Assembly (NCBI RefSeq): GCF_900115475.1
Contig: NZ_FOWP01000005.1
Coordinates: forward strand, 1 to 64,000
Direction: 5' to 3'
Length of the DNA stretch: 64,000 bases
Source of the DNA: Ectopseudomonas composti
GTDB lineage: Bacteria; Pseudomonadota; Gammaproteobacteria; Pseudomonadales; Pseudomonadaceae
Shown: piece by piece, positions 34,823 to 42,969 of the stretch
Layout of the letters: every line of letters starts with the position of its first letter
Numbering within the stretch: the stretch's first letter is position 1
The notes under the pieces: model-generated
Databases searched by the model: none
Told to the model about the DNA's origin: nothing
What the model saw: the letters and a program-made list of their open reading frames with translations, nothing else
Translations under genes and position numbers: made by a program

Positions 34823-34958
34823 GGCCGCTTCGGTACCAAGCCGGGCAAGCACGGCGCCATCTAATGCAGGCAAAAGCCGGAAACATTCTGTCACTGGTCA
34901 TGCGCCCCCATGGCGGGCAAGATGCCGACCAAGCTTTTCCACAAGAGAGAAAACCGTG

Positions 34959-35813
34959 ATGCAGCGTTTCCTCAGTATCGCCATGGTCCTGTGCCTGGCA
35001 CTGACCTTCAGCTTCGAAGCCCACGCCAAGCGTTTTGGCGGTGGCAAATCCTTCGGCTCCGCGCCTAGCCACCAAACCCGCCAGGCCACTCCGCCGGCAC
35101 AATCGGCTGCCCAGGCGCCCGGTCGTCAGCAACCTGCCGCTGCCGCCAGCGGTGCTTCGCGCTGGCTCGGCCCGCTGGCCGGCCTGGCCGCCGGTGGCCT
35201 GCTGGCCTCGATGTTCATGGGTGATGGTTTCGAAGGCCTGCAGATCATGGACATGCTGATCTTCGGCCTGATCGCCTTCCTGCTGTTCCGCTTCCTCGCT
35301 GCCCGCCGTGCTCGCCAGCAGCCACACATGGCCACTGCCGGTGCGCCGTACCAGCGTGAAATGCCGAACGCCGACAACGCGCCAGCCGCTGGCAGCAATA
35401 TCTTCGGCGGTCGCCTGGCTTCGGCCGCTCCGGTGATCAACGCGCCGGCCTGGTTCAACGAGCAGAACTTCCTTGCCGCTGGTCGTGAGCACTTCATGAA
35501 CCTGCAGCAACACTGGGACGCGAACGAGATGGACAAGATCGCCGAGTTCGTCACCCCACAACTGCTGGACTTCCTCAAGCGCGAGCGCGCCGAACTGGGT
35601 GACGGCTTCCAGTCCACTTACGTCGATAACCTCGACGTGCAACTGGACGGTGTCGACGATAACGCCGAGAAGACCATCGCCACCCTGACCTTCAGCGGTG
35701 TGTCGAAGACCTCGCGCTTCGACCAGGGCGAGCCGTTCAGCGAAAGCTGGCGCCTGGAGCGCGCGCAGGGCGAAAACCAGTCCTGGCTGATCGCTGGCAT
35801 TCGTCAGAACTGA
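34959..35813 (+). CDS. Tim44-like domain inner-membrane protein
   Basis: 284 aa from the ATG at 34959, with AGAGAG at 34944-34949. Signal-like N-terminus (about 23 residues, ending AHA), then a Gly/Ser/Gln/Pro-rich low-complexity stretch. A membrane region follows at about residues 68-118 with a 'GLIAFLLFRFLAARRARQ' segment. The C-terminal Tim44-like domain spans about residues 165-284 ('FLAAGREHFMNLQQHWDANEMDKIAEFVTPQLLDFL'). The Tim44-like fold is NTF2-related, and in bacteria the role is unknown. A strong terminator follows. Confidence 0.88.
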   Translation: MQRFLSIAMVLCLALTFSFEAHAKRFGGGKSFGSAPSHQTRQATPPAQSAAQAPGRQQPAAAASGASRWLGPLAGLAAGGLLASMFMGDGFEGLQIMDMLIFGLIAFLLFRFLAARRARQQPHMATAGAPYQREMPNADNAPAAGSNIFGGRLASAAPVINAPAWFNEQNFLAAGREHFMNLQQHWDANEMDKIAEFVTPQLLDFLKRERAELGDGFQSTYVDNLDVQLDGVDDNAEKTIATLTFSGVSKTSRFDQGEPFSESWRLERAQGENQSWLIAGIRQN

Positions 35814-35829
35814 TCCTGAGCAATGCATG

Positions 35830-35857
35830 AAAAACCCCGGGCTTGCCCGGGGTTTTT
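35830..35857 (+). terminator. Terminator after the Tim44-like gene
   Basis: AAAAACCCCGGGC-TT-GCCCGGGGTTTTT: symmetrical, so it can serve both directions. A family C-like unit (ATCGCGGCTGAAGCCGCTCC) follows at about 35871-35890. Confidence 0.85.
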
Positions 35858-35912
35858 CGTTTAACCAACCATCGCGGCTGAAGCCGCTCCTACGATCCCG
35901 ACGACCTGTGCA

Positions 35913-36383
35913 TTACGTCTGCTCGCTAACAGCCCGGCGCATGCCGATATGTGGGATGTCGTCCTCCAGATAGACCTCGGTCACCGCCACGAAACCATAG
36001 CGCCCGTAGTAGCCCTGCAAGTGCGCCTGTGCCGACAGATAGACCGGCACGCCCGACCAACGCCGATGACACTCGCTCAGCGCCTGCTCCATCAGCCGAT
36101 GGCCCAGCCCGGTGCCGCGCGCCCGCTCGGCGATCACCACGCGACCGATCACCACCTCGCCGTCCATGCGTTGCGGGTCGAGCAGGCGCAGATAGCCCAG
36201 CAGTCCCGACTCGTCGCGCGCCAGCAGGTGACAGGTGTCACCGATCAGGTCCTGGCCATCGGTTTCCAGATAGGGACAGTTCTGCTCGACCACAAACACC
36301 TGGGTACGCAGCGCCAGCAGCTCATAGAGAGTGGCGGTATCGAGTTCACGGTGGTGCAGGCAGTGCCAGGCAAGAGATGACAT
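35913..36383 (-). CDS. elaA: GNAT acetyltransferase, ElaA family
   Basis: 156 aa from the ATG at 36383 (GGAG 8 bp upstream). GNAT fold with acetyl-CoA loop 'RVVIAERARGTGLGHRLMEQAL', 'LRTQVFVVEQNCPYLETDGQD' near the start, and 'LSAQAHLQGYYGRYGF' with the conserved Tyr near the C-terminus, all characteristic of ElaA. The natural substrate is unknown. Confidence 0.88.
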   Translation of the reverse strand: MSSLAWHCLHHRELDTATLYELLALRTQVFVVEQNCPYLETDGQDLIGDTCHLLARDESGLLGYLRLLDPQRMDGEVVIGRVVIAERARGTGLGHRLMEQALSECHRRWSGVPVYLSAQAHLQGYYGRYGFVAVTEVYLEDDIPHIGMRRAVSEQT

Positions 36384-36488
36384 GAAAGGGCTCCGCAAAA
36401 GCACCAGTATGCAGTGACGACGACATGTTTTCATTCTGCCGGCCAGCTACTGTATAAAGCCGATCCCCCATGATGAGGAGCCGACGCC

Positions 36489-36896
36489 GTGGAAGAAGTC
36501 ATCGAACAGCTGCGCGAACTCAACGAGCCGGTACCGGTACCGCTGGAGCTGCCGGAAGAAGAAACCCTGGTGGAGATTCAGGAGCAGATTCTCATCCACC
36601 TGCCCTTCGAGCTGCGCGAATACCTACTCAAGGTCAGTGATGTGGTGTACGGCCGCCTGGAGCCGGTGACCGCCAGCGACCCGCAATCGCACACCTATCT
36701 GCCCGAAGTCGCTTCGGTGGCCTGGGATCTCGGCCTGCCACGCGATCTGGTGCCGCTGTGCCAGGACGGCCGCGACTACTACGCCGTGGATGTGGAAGGT
36801 CAGGTCTGGCTATGGGACGGCGACGAAGGCGAGCTGACCGACGAAAGCTGGGATTCGGTCTGGCACTGGTGCCGTGACGTCTGGTTGGAAAGCTGA
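36489..36896 (+). CDS. SMI1/KNR4-family protein
   Basis: 135 aa from a GTG at 36489 with GAGGAG at 36474-36479. Features of the SMI1/KNR4 (SUKH) fold are 'LPFELREYLLKVSDVVYGRLEPVTA', 'LPRDLVPLCQDGRDYYAVD' and a C-terminal Trp-rich 'DESWDSVWHWCRDVW'. The protein is very acidic. SUKH proteins are often immunity proteins to secreted toxins. As a stand-alone gene with no toxin next to it, this one may be an orphan immunity or housekeeping protein. Confidence 0.75.
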   Translation: MEEVIEQLRELNEPVPVPLELPEEETLVEIQEQILIHLPFELREYLLKVSDVVYGRLEPVTASDPQSHTYLPEVASVAWDLGLPRDLVPLCQDGRDYYAVDVEGQVWLWDGDEGELTDESWDSVWHWCRDVWLES

Positions 36897-36910
36897 GAAC
36901 GCCTTCGCCG

Positions 36911-36978
36911 TAGGGTGCGTCATGCGCACCAGCTTCGCGCAATCCATCAGCATGTGCGGTGTGCGGCGCGCCCTACGG
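36911..36978. repeat. REP family B pair
   Basis: GTAGGGTGCGTCATGCGCACC and an inverse GGTGTGCGGCGCGCCCTACGG flank about 25 bp. Further on (37055-37090) lies a CGTGGGAGGGGCTTTAGCCGCG unit, another extragenic family also found near 5958-5980. Confidence 0.7.
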
Positions 36979-37107
36979 GGATAACGGCGTCGGGCAGGCT
37001 GCTTCGCGAACCTCATCGCCGCTCAAGCGCCTCCCACAATGTGTAGCCGAGACTCGGCTCCGTGGGAGGGGCTTTAGCCGCGAAGCCCGCGGAAATCGGC
37101 GCGTCGC

Positions 37108-37761
37108 TCACACCTCGCCCTGCTCCAACGCCAACAGGTTGAGCAGAAAACGCGCGAAATACAGCAGATCCTGCTCCATCGCCTGGCGCGCGCCCTTGGC
37201 GTCGCCGGCCTCGATGGCAGCGAAGGCGTCTTCATGAAAGTCATTGAGCCGCAGCGACAGGTCGGCGCCGGTGAACAGACGGTTGAAAAAGGGGCCGATC
37301 TGCAGCCATAGCGACTCGATCGAACGCAGCAACACCGGGTTGCCGCAAGCGCCGTACAGGTGCAGGTGAAACTGGCTGTTGGCGTTGAGGTAGTCCTGCA
37401 CCTGGCGCTGTTCAATGGCGGCGTCCATGCGCTGCACGCAGTCGCGCAACAGAGTCAGGTCGTCGCGACTCAAGCGCGGCGTGGCCAGCTCCACTGCCAG
37501 GCCTTCCAGCGCCAGGCGCACTTGAAAGATGCTTTCGTAGCGTTCGCGAGTCATCGAGGGGACTCGTACCGAGCGCTGCTGCTCGCCCTCCAGCGCGCCC
37601 TCGGCGACCAGCCGTTGCAGAGCCGCGCGAACCGGCATCGGGCTGGTGCCCCATTCGGCCGCCAGATCGCGGATCTTCAAAGCCTGCCCCGGCTGGAAGT
37701 GGCCAGCCAGCAGGCCCTGGCGAATTCGTTGGTATAGCTGTTCCTGCAGATTGTCGCTCAT
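37108..37761 (-). CDS. GntR-family regulator (FadR/FCD subgroup)
   Basis: 217 aa from the ATG at 37761, with AAGGA upstream. N-terminal winged helix (residues 1-70: 'LYQRIRQGLLAGHFQPGQALKIRDLAAEWGTSPMPVRAALQRLVAEGAL') and an all-helical FCD effector domain with candidate metal/ligand residues in 'NSQFHLHLYGACG' and 'NDFHEDAFAAI'. It is divergent from an aminotransferase/glutamine-synthetase-like operon. Two identical palindromes in the shared promoter are its probable operators. The arrangement matches PA5522-PA5525 of P. aeruginosa (from memory). Confidence 0.88.
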   Translation of the reverse strand: MSDNLQEQLYQRIRQGLLAGHFQPGQALKIRDLAAEWGTSPMPVRAALQRLVAEGALEGEQQRSVRVPSMTRERYESIFQVRLALEGLAVELATPRLSRDDLTLLRDCVQRMDAAIEQRQVQDYLNANSQFHLHLYGACGNPVLLRSIESLWLQIGPFFNRLFTGADLSLRLNDFHEDAFAAIEAGDAKGARQAMEQDLLYFARFLLNLLALEQGEV

Positions 37762-37887
37762 GGTTTCAACGTCCTTGTGGCGGAGCAGGCAGTTGGGACA
37801 GGGTGAGCAGGCAATCGCGCATGATGTTCTCCAGAGAGGGAGTCTAGTGACGGAACCGGTGATAACCATCCGATTCAATCTATATTC

Positions 37888-37897
37888 TGTGATCACA
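37888..37897. promoter_or_regulatory. GntR operator palindrome 1
   Basis: TGTGATCACA, extended to CTGTGATCACAAA. It lies 127 bp before the GntR start and is the first of two identical 10-bp palindromes in this AT-rich promoter. Confidence 0.65.
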
Positions 37898-37950
37898 AAC
37901 TGCGCTAAATACTAACTTATTTTATGTATATCGAGATAGCTTGTAATTTT

Positions 37951-37960
37951 TGTGATCACA
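37951..37960. promoter_or_regulatory. GntR operator palindrome 2
   Basis: TGTGATCACA, extended to TTGTGATCACAAA. It is centred 63 bp from the first copy (about six helical turns) and 38 bp before the aminotransferase start, suited to repression of that gene. Confidence 0.65.
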
Positions 37961-37997
37961 AAATACCATGTTTGGAAATTCGAACGAGGTGTTCAAA

Positions 37998-39389
37998 ATG
38001 ACTGCCAGTGGCATCAGCGCAACCGCCGTGGAAACCTTCGCTGCCCGTGAGCGGGCCCGCTTCCTCGAGCGCAATCCAAAATCGGTGGCCCTGGCCGAGC
38101 GCGCCCGTCACTCGCTGTACGGCGGCGTACCGATGCACTGGATGGCCGACTGGTCGACGCCAGTGCCGCTGTTCGTCGAGCGCGCCAAGGGTGCGCGCTT
38201 CTTCGATGTGGATGGTCATGAGTACATCGACTTCTGCCTGGGCGACACCGGCACCATGTTCGGCCACTCGCCCGACCCGGTGGCCCGCGCCCTCGCCGAG
38301 CAAGCGAACAACGGCTTGACCACCATGCTGCCTGGCGAGGACGCCGTGGTCTGTGGCGAGCTGCTGGCCCAGCGTTTCGGCCTGCCCTACTGGCAGGTGA
38401 CCGCCACCGCGACCGACTCCAACCGCTACGTGCTGCGCTGGGCGCGCGCCATCACCCAGCGCAAGACCCTGCTGGTATTCGACGGCTGCTACCACGGCAC
38501 CGTCGACGACGTCATGGTGCGCTACCGCGATGGCGAAACCGTGCATCGCTCGGGGCTGATCGGCCAGGCCTACGACCTGACCGACCACAGCCGCGCCATC
38601 CCCTTCAACGATATCGAAGCCCTGGAGGCCGCACTGGCCCAAGGCGACGTCTGCGCCCTGCTGTGCGAGCCGGCGATGACCAACATCGGCATGGTCCTGC
38701 CTGATGCCGGTTTCATGCAGAAATGCCGCGAGCTCACGCGTAAATATGGCGCGCTGCTGATCATCGACGAGACCCATACCATCTCCACCGATATCGGCGG
38801 CTGCACCAAGCTATGGAACCTCGACCCGGACTTCTTCGTGGTCGGCAAGCCGATCGCCGGTGGCGTGCCGTGCGGCATCTTCGGTTGCAGCGCGGCGATG
38901 GCCGAAGCCATGACCCAGGCACGACAACGTGCCAGCGAAGGCAGCCATGGCCACGGCCATAGCGGCATGGGTACCACCCTGTCGGCCAACGCCCTGGCCA
39001 TGCACTGCATGCGCGCCAACCTGGAGCAGGTAATGACGCCCGCGGCCTACGCGCACATGCTGCCGCTGGCCAAGCGCCTGGCCGATGGTTTCCGCACGCT
39101 GATCGGCAAGTACCAGTTGAACTGGTCGGTGACCGAGCTGGGCGCGCGCAGCGAGTTCCAGTTCTGCGCAGTGTCACCGCGTACCGGCGCCGAGGCCGAA
39201 GCGGCCTTCCACGACGAACTGCAGATGGCCCTGCACCTGTACCTGATCAACCGCGGCATCCTGATCACGCCGTTCCACAACATGACCCTGTGCTGCCCGA
39301 GCACCACGGCCGAGGATGTGGACAAGCTGATCGGCATGCTCGATACGGCTCTGAGCGAGCTGCTGGCCATTCCCGGCGCCCGCGAGTAA
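37998..39389 (+). CDS. Class III PLP-dependent aminotransferase
   Basis: 463 aa from the ATG at 37998, with GAGG at 37985-37988; an ATG at 37968 lies too close to the operator. Fold type I, class III: 'GDTGTMFGHSPDPV' near the N-terminus, 'FDGCYHGTVDD', the PLP Asp in 'LLIIDETHT' and the Schiff-base Lys in 'FFVVGKPIAGGVP'. It is related to glutamate-1-semialdehyde and omega-amine aminotransferases. With the adjacent glutamate-amine ligase it probably acts in catabolism of an amine or polyamine; the substrate is not determined. Confidence 0.88.
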   Translation: MTASGISATAVETFAARERARFLERNPKSVALAERARHSLYGGVPMHWMADWSTPVPLFVERAKGARFFDVDGHEYIDFCLGDTGTMFGHSPDPVARALAEQANNGLTTMLPGEDAVVCGELLAQRFGLPYWQVTATATDSNRYVLRWARAITQRKTLLVFDGCYHGTVDDVMVRYRDGETVHRSGLIGQAYDLTDHSRAIPFNDIEALEAALAQGDVCALLCEPAMTNIGMVLPDAGFMQKCRELTRKYGALLIIDETHTISTDIGGCTKLWNLDPDFFVVGKPIAGGVPCGIFGCSAAMAEAMTQARQRASEGSHGHGHSGMGTTLSANALAMHCMRANLEQVMTPAAYAHMLPLAKRLADGFRTLIGKYQLNWSVTELGARSEFQFCAVSPRTGAEAEAAFHDELQMALHLYLINRGILITPFHNMTLCCPSTTAEDVDKLIGMLDTALSELLAIPGARE

Positions 39390-39391
39390 CC

Positions 39392-39444
39392 GTAGGGTGC
39401 GCCGTGCGCACCGTTAATCCCATGGTGCGCACGGCGCACCCTAC
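39392..39444. repeat. REP family B inverted pair inside the operon
   Basis: GTAGGGTGCGCCGTGCGCAC and its exact inverse face each other across about 13 bp, forming a long perfect hairpin between the aminotransferase and ligase genes. Confidence 0.85.
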
Positions 39445-39457
39445 GCGAGAGACCACC

Positions 39458-40825
39458 ATGCAATTCGCCAATCCCCAGGAAGCCCGCGACTTTCTCGAAC
39501 GCCACCCCGAAGTACGCAGCATCGAGCTGATGCTGATCGACGCCAATGGCATTCCGCGCGGCAAGCTGCTGCACCGCGACGAACTGCTGGCCATCTACGA
39601 AAACGGCCGACCGCTGCCCAGCTCGATCCTCTCGCTGACCATCCAGGGCGAGGACGTCGAGGCAAGCGGCCTGGTCTGGGAAGTAGCTGACGCCGACTGC
39701 TGGACCTACCCGCTGCCCGGCAGCCTGACCCTGCAACCCTGGCGCAACGTGCCCACCGGCCAGCTCCAGGTGAGCATGCACCCGACTCAGGGCCTGCCGG
39801 CCACGCCGGGCGACCCGCGCCATGTGCTGGTGCGCACCATCGACGCGCTCAAGGCCGACGGCTATCACCCGGTGATGGCGGTGGAACTGGAGTTCTACCT
39901 GCTGGACAAGCAGCGTGACGCCAACGGCTGCCCGCAGCCTGCCGTGCAGATGAATGGCGTGCGCCCGCAAGCGCCGCAGGTCTACGGCGTATACGAGCTG
40001 GAACAGATGCAACCGTTCCTCGACGACCTCTACGCCGCCTGCGAGGCGCAGGGCCTGCCGGTACGCACGGCGATTTCCGAGTACGCCCCCGGCCAGCTGG
40101 AACTGACTCTGGAGCACCGTTTCGACGCGCTGCAAGCCATAGACGAAGGCGTGCGCTACAAGCGTCTGGTCAAGGGTGTGGCGAACAAACACGGGCTACA
40201 GGCTTGCTTCATGGCCAAGCCGTTCGGCGACTTGGCCGGCAGCGGCATGCACATGCACGTGTCACTGGCCGATCCCGACGGCAACAACCTGATGGCCTCG
40301 GAAGACCCACATGGCACACCGCTGCTCAAGCACGCCATCGGCGGCATGATGGCAACGCTCAACGACGCCCTGGCGATCTTCTGCCCCAACGCCAACTCGT
40401 TCCGCCGCTTCCAGGCCAACAGCTACGCGCCGCTGGCCAAGAGCTGGGGGGTGAACAACCGCACCGTGTCGTTCCGCGTACCGGGTGGGCCAGCCAAGAG
40501 CCGCCACGTCGAGCATCGCATCTGCGGCGCCGACGCCAACCCCTACCTGGCGGCCGCAGCGATTCTTTCCGGCATTCGCCACGGCATCAAAAACCAGATC
40601 GATCCGGGTGAGGAAATCATCGGCAACGGCTACGAACAGGCCCGCGAAACCCTGCCCACCGATTGGCTCACCGCACTGCGTAACCTGGAGAGTTCGAGCT
40701 GGGCGCGCGAGGCGTTGGGCGAGGACTTCCTCAAGGTGTTCCTGGCGATCAAATGGGCCGAGTACCGCCAGTTCATGGGCGAGGTGGGTGAGCAGGATTG
40801 GCGCTGGTATCTCAATCACGCCTGA
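39458..40825 (+). CDS. Glutamine-synthetase-like ligase (gamma-glutamyl-polyamine synthetase type)
   Basis: 455 aa from the ATG at 39458; the open frame upstream is REP sequence. Glutamine synthetase type III-like/PuuA-like: beta-grasp N-domain ('LMLIDANGIPRGKLL') and catalytic domain with 'AVELEFYLLD', 'SEYAPGQLELTL', 'GSGMHMHVSL', and 'NNRTVSFRVPGG'. Members join glutamate to amines (putrescine, spermidine, ethanolamine). P. aeruginosa has several (PauA family), and this one occupies the position of PA5522. It works in series with the aminotransferase before it. Confidence 0.87.
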   Translation: MQFANPQEARDFLERHPEVRSIELMLIDANGIPRGKLLHRDELLAIYENGRPLPSSILSLTIQGEDVEASGLVWEVADADCWTYPLPGSLTLQPWRNVPTGQLQVSMHPTQGLPATPGDPRHVLVRTIDALKADGYHPVMAVELEFYLLDKQRDANGCPQPAVQMNGVRPQAPQVYGVYELEQMQPFLDDLYAACEAQGLPVRTAISEYAPGQLELTLEHRFDALQAIDEGVRYKRLVKGVANKHGLQACFMAKPFGDLAGSGMHMHVSLADPDGNNLMASEDPHGTPLLKHAIGGMMATLNDALAIFCPNANSFRRFQANSYAPLAKSWGVNNRTVSFRVPGGPAKSRHVEHRICGADANPYLAAAAILSGIRHGIKNQIDPGEEIIGNGYEQARETLPTDWLTALRNLESSSWAREALGEDFLKVFLAIKWAEYRQFMGEVGEQDWRWYLNHA

Positions 40826-40873
40826 TCTGACGGTGAGCTAGTCTGTAGCCAGCGAGGAGGCGGAGAACGACTC

Positions 40874-41602
40874 ATGAAACGCTGGCGACTGCTGGCTCTG
40901 CTGATGGTGACTGCCCTGGCGCAGGGCGAAACCCTGCGCGTCGGCATCGAGCAGCATGATTACTACCCCTACTACCGCGCCACGCTCGAAAGCCCACCCG
41001 AAGGCTACTGCCTGGATCTGCTGGAGGCCTTCGCCGAATATGAGGGGCTGACCCTCGAACTGCTGCCGCAGCCGCTCAACCGGCTGTACCGCAACATGCT
41101 CGACGAGCAAAACCTCGACCTGCTGTTTCCCGATAATCCCGAGTGGGCACGCCAGGCCAAGGCCGACCGCCACCTCTACTACAGCGAAGCAGCGGTGCAG
41201 ATAGTCGACGGCACCATGGTCCTCGCCAACCGCCGTGGCCAGGGCCTGAACAACATCCGGCACCTGGGTACGGTACGCGGTTTCACCGCGCAGGCCTGGC
41301 AACCCCAGTTGGACGCCGGCACCGTGCATCTGGTGGAAACCCAGGACCTGCACAGCCTGATCCGCATGGTCGTGCGTGGCCGTCTCGATGCGCTCTACGC
41401 CAACCCACAGGTGGTGCGCTATCAGCTCGCCCAGCTGGACATGAGCAACAACTACCTGCAACTGGACCCGCAATTGCCGCTGATCTACACCAGCTTCCAC
41501 CTCAGCAGCGCAAGCCGACCGGACCTGATCGAACGCTTCGACGCCTTCCTCGCCCACCAGCCGGACACGCTGCAGCGTCTCAAGACGCGCTACGGCCTGT
41601 GA
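40874..41602 (+). CDS. Periplasmic solute-binding protein, family 3-like
   Basis: 242 aa. Signal peptide (about 18 residues, ending AQG), strong ribosome binding site (GGAGGCGGAG). SBP_bac_3 features: 'LRVGIEQHDYYPYYR' at the start of the mature part, 'GYCLDLLEAFAEYEGL', and 'MVVRGRLDALYANPQVVRYQL' near the end. No permease lies nearby, so it could be an orphan binding or sensing protein rather than part of an importer. It is 48 bp after the glutamine-synthetase-like gene. Confidence 0.8.
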   Translation: MKRWRLLALLMVTALAQGETLRVGIEQHDYYPYYRATLESPPEGYCLDLLEAFAEYEGLTLELLPQPLNRLYRNMLDEQNLDLLFPDNPEWARQAKADRHLYYSEAAVQIVDGTMVLANRRGQGLNNIRHLGTVRGFTAQAWQPQLDAGTVHLVETQDLHSLIRMVVRGRLDALYANPQVVRYQLAQLDMSNNYLQLDPQLPLIYTSFHLSSASRPDLIERFDAFLAHQPDTLQRLKTRYGL

Positions 41603-41605
41603 ACC

Positions 41606-42316
41606 TCAAGGGCTTACCTTGATGTAGCGGCCACCGACGCTGATGCCCATGCCACCGTAGTCCTGGCAGCCATCGGCGAACACCTCCTGCACGCGCAGCT
41701 CGATGCCTTCGCGCAACAGTTGCACCGCACAATCACTGCCGAGGCCAGCGTCCTGCAGGCGCATCTGCACCTCGTCACCGACCAACTTGCCATCCAGCTC
41801 GCCAATCGCAGCCGGGCCGTACTCCTCGACCCGGGCGCCAGCGCGCAAGGGCGAGAAACTGGCGAGATAACCGCCACTGCCATCCTCGCTGATCAGCAGC
41901 TCACTCCATACTGCCGAGCCACCGTAACGCAAGTAGCGCCCGGTAGGGCTGGCGGCGAGGGTCGGGTAATCCAGCGCCTCGGCCACCTTGCCCAGATGCA
42001 GGCGGGTCGAGGATCCGCTGAGGTTATTGTCCAGTGCCACGCCCAACCAGGCACGCGCCATCCCCGTCTGGCCGGAGCGCAGGCTGGCGAGGATGAGATT
42101 GTTCAGCGCCAACTCCAACTGTGCCGTATCGCCCTCCTCGGCGCGTCGTAACTGACGTTCGAACGCGCCGATGGCCTGCTCGTAGCGACCGTCCTGATAA
42201 GCGGCCGTGCCGACCTGGTTGCACTGCACCGCCGTGGCGCACTCCTCGGAGGCCTGCACAGCAACGGTCAGGCCCAGCAGCAGCGGTAGAAGCAGACATT
42301 TCGAGCGAATAAGCAT
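41606..42316 (-). CDS. Secreted TPR-like protein of unknown function
   Basis: 236 aa from the ATG at 42316 (AAGG 9 bp upstream); ATG at 42325 is an alternative. Signal peptide ending VQAS, then a Cys pair ('EECATAVQCNQ') and one or two TPR units ('GTAAYQDGRYEQAIGAFERQLRRA'). A separate C-terminal beta-rich domain has two Cys (in 'GSDCAVQLL' and 'ADGCQDYGG'). It is likely periplasmic. It is convergent with the binding protein gene (4-bp gap) and divergent from the thioesterase. Confidence 0.7.
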   Translation of the reverse strand: MLIRSKCLLLPLLLGLTVAVQASEECATAVQCNQVGTAAYQDGRYEQAIGAFERQLRRAEEGDTAQLELALNNLILASLRSGQTGMARAWLGVALDNNLSGSSTRLHLGKVAEALDYPTLAASPTGRYLRYGGSAVWSELLISEDGSGGYLASFSPLRAGARVEEYGPAAIGELDGKLVGDEVQMRLQDAGLGSDCAVQLLREGIELRVQEVFADGCQDYGGMGISVGGRYIKVSP

Positions 42317-42420
42317 GGATGGCATCCTTGCAACAGGAGTTGGCGAGTTTAGTTTGAATCTTGCATCCCCAGGGCTGACAGGCCTTACTCTCACAAGCCC
42401 CACACGTACTCGGAGCAACG

Positions 42421-42906
42421 ATGGAAGCCGGAACCGCGCAACTGACGATGACCGTACTGATGACACCGGATATGGCCAATTTCTCCGGAAATGTCCATGG
42501 CGGCACCCTGCTCAAGTACCTCGATGAAGTCGCCTATGCCTGCGCCAGCCGCTATGCCGGCTGCTACGTGGTGACCCTATCGGTGGATCAGGTGATGTTC
42601 CGTGAACCGGTGCACGTTGGCGAACTGGTCACTTTCCTCGCTTCGGTCAACCACACCGGGCGGACCTCGATGGAGATCGGCATCAAGGTGATCACCGAGA
42701 ATATCCGCGAGCGCTCGGTGCGCCACACCAACAGCTGCTTCTTCACCATGGTCGCGGTCGACGCTCATGGTCGCCCGGCGCCGATTCCAGAACTGCAACC
42801 GGACACCCCCGACGGCCTGCGCCGCCAGCGCCAGGCCAAACAGCGCCGACAGATTCGCGAAGAGCTGCAGCAACGCTACCAGGCGCTGAGCGAGGAAAAA
42901 GGCTGA
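42421..42906 (+). CDS. Acyl-CoA thioesterase (hotdog fold, YciA/BFIT type)
   Basis: 161 aa with CGGAG 6 bp before the ATG. Single hotdog domain with 'MTPDMANFSGNVHGGTLLKYLDEVAYACASRYAG', whose Asn and Asp are catalytic in this family, and 'VDQVMFREPVHVGELV'. It hydrolyses acyl-CoA to free acid and CoA. A basic/Gln-rich C-terminal helix ends the protein. Confidence 0.9.
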   Translation: MEAGTAQLTMTVLMTPDMANFSGNVHGGTLLKYLDEVAYACASRYAGCYVVTLSVDQVMFREPVHVGELVTFLASVNHTGRTSMEIGIKVITENIRERSVRHTNSCFFTMVAVDAHGRPAPIPELQPDTPDGLRRQRQAKQRRQIREELQQRYQALSEEKG

Positions 42907-42969
42907 CCACCGAGACAGCATTGCAGGGCACTGGCAAAATGCTGCGATTACCCCCCGATCTGCCCGGCC

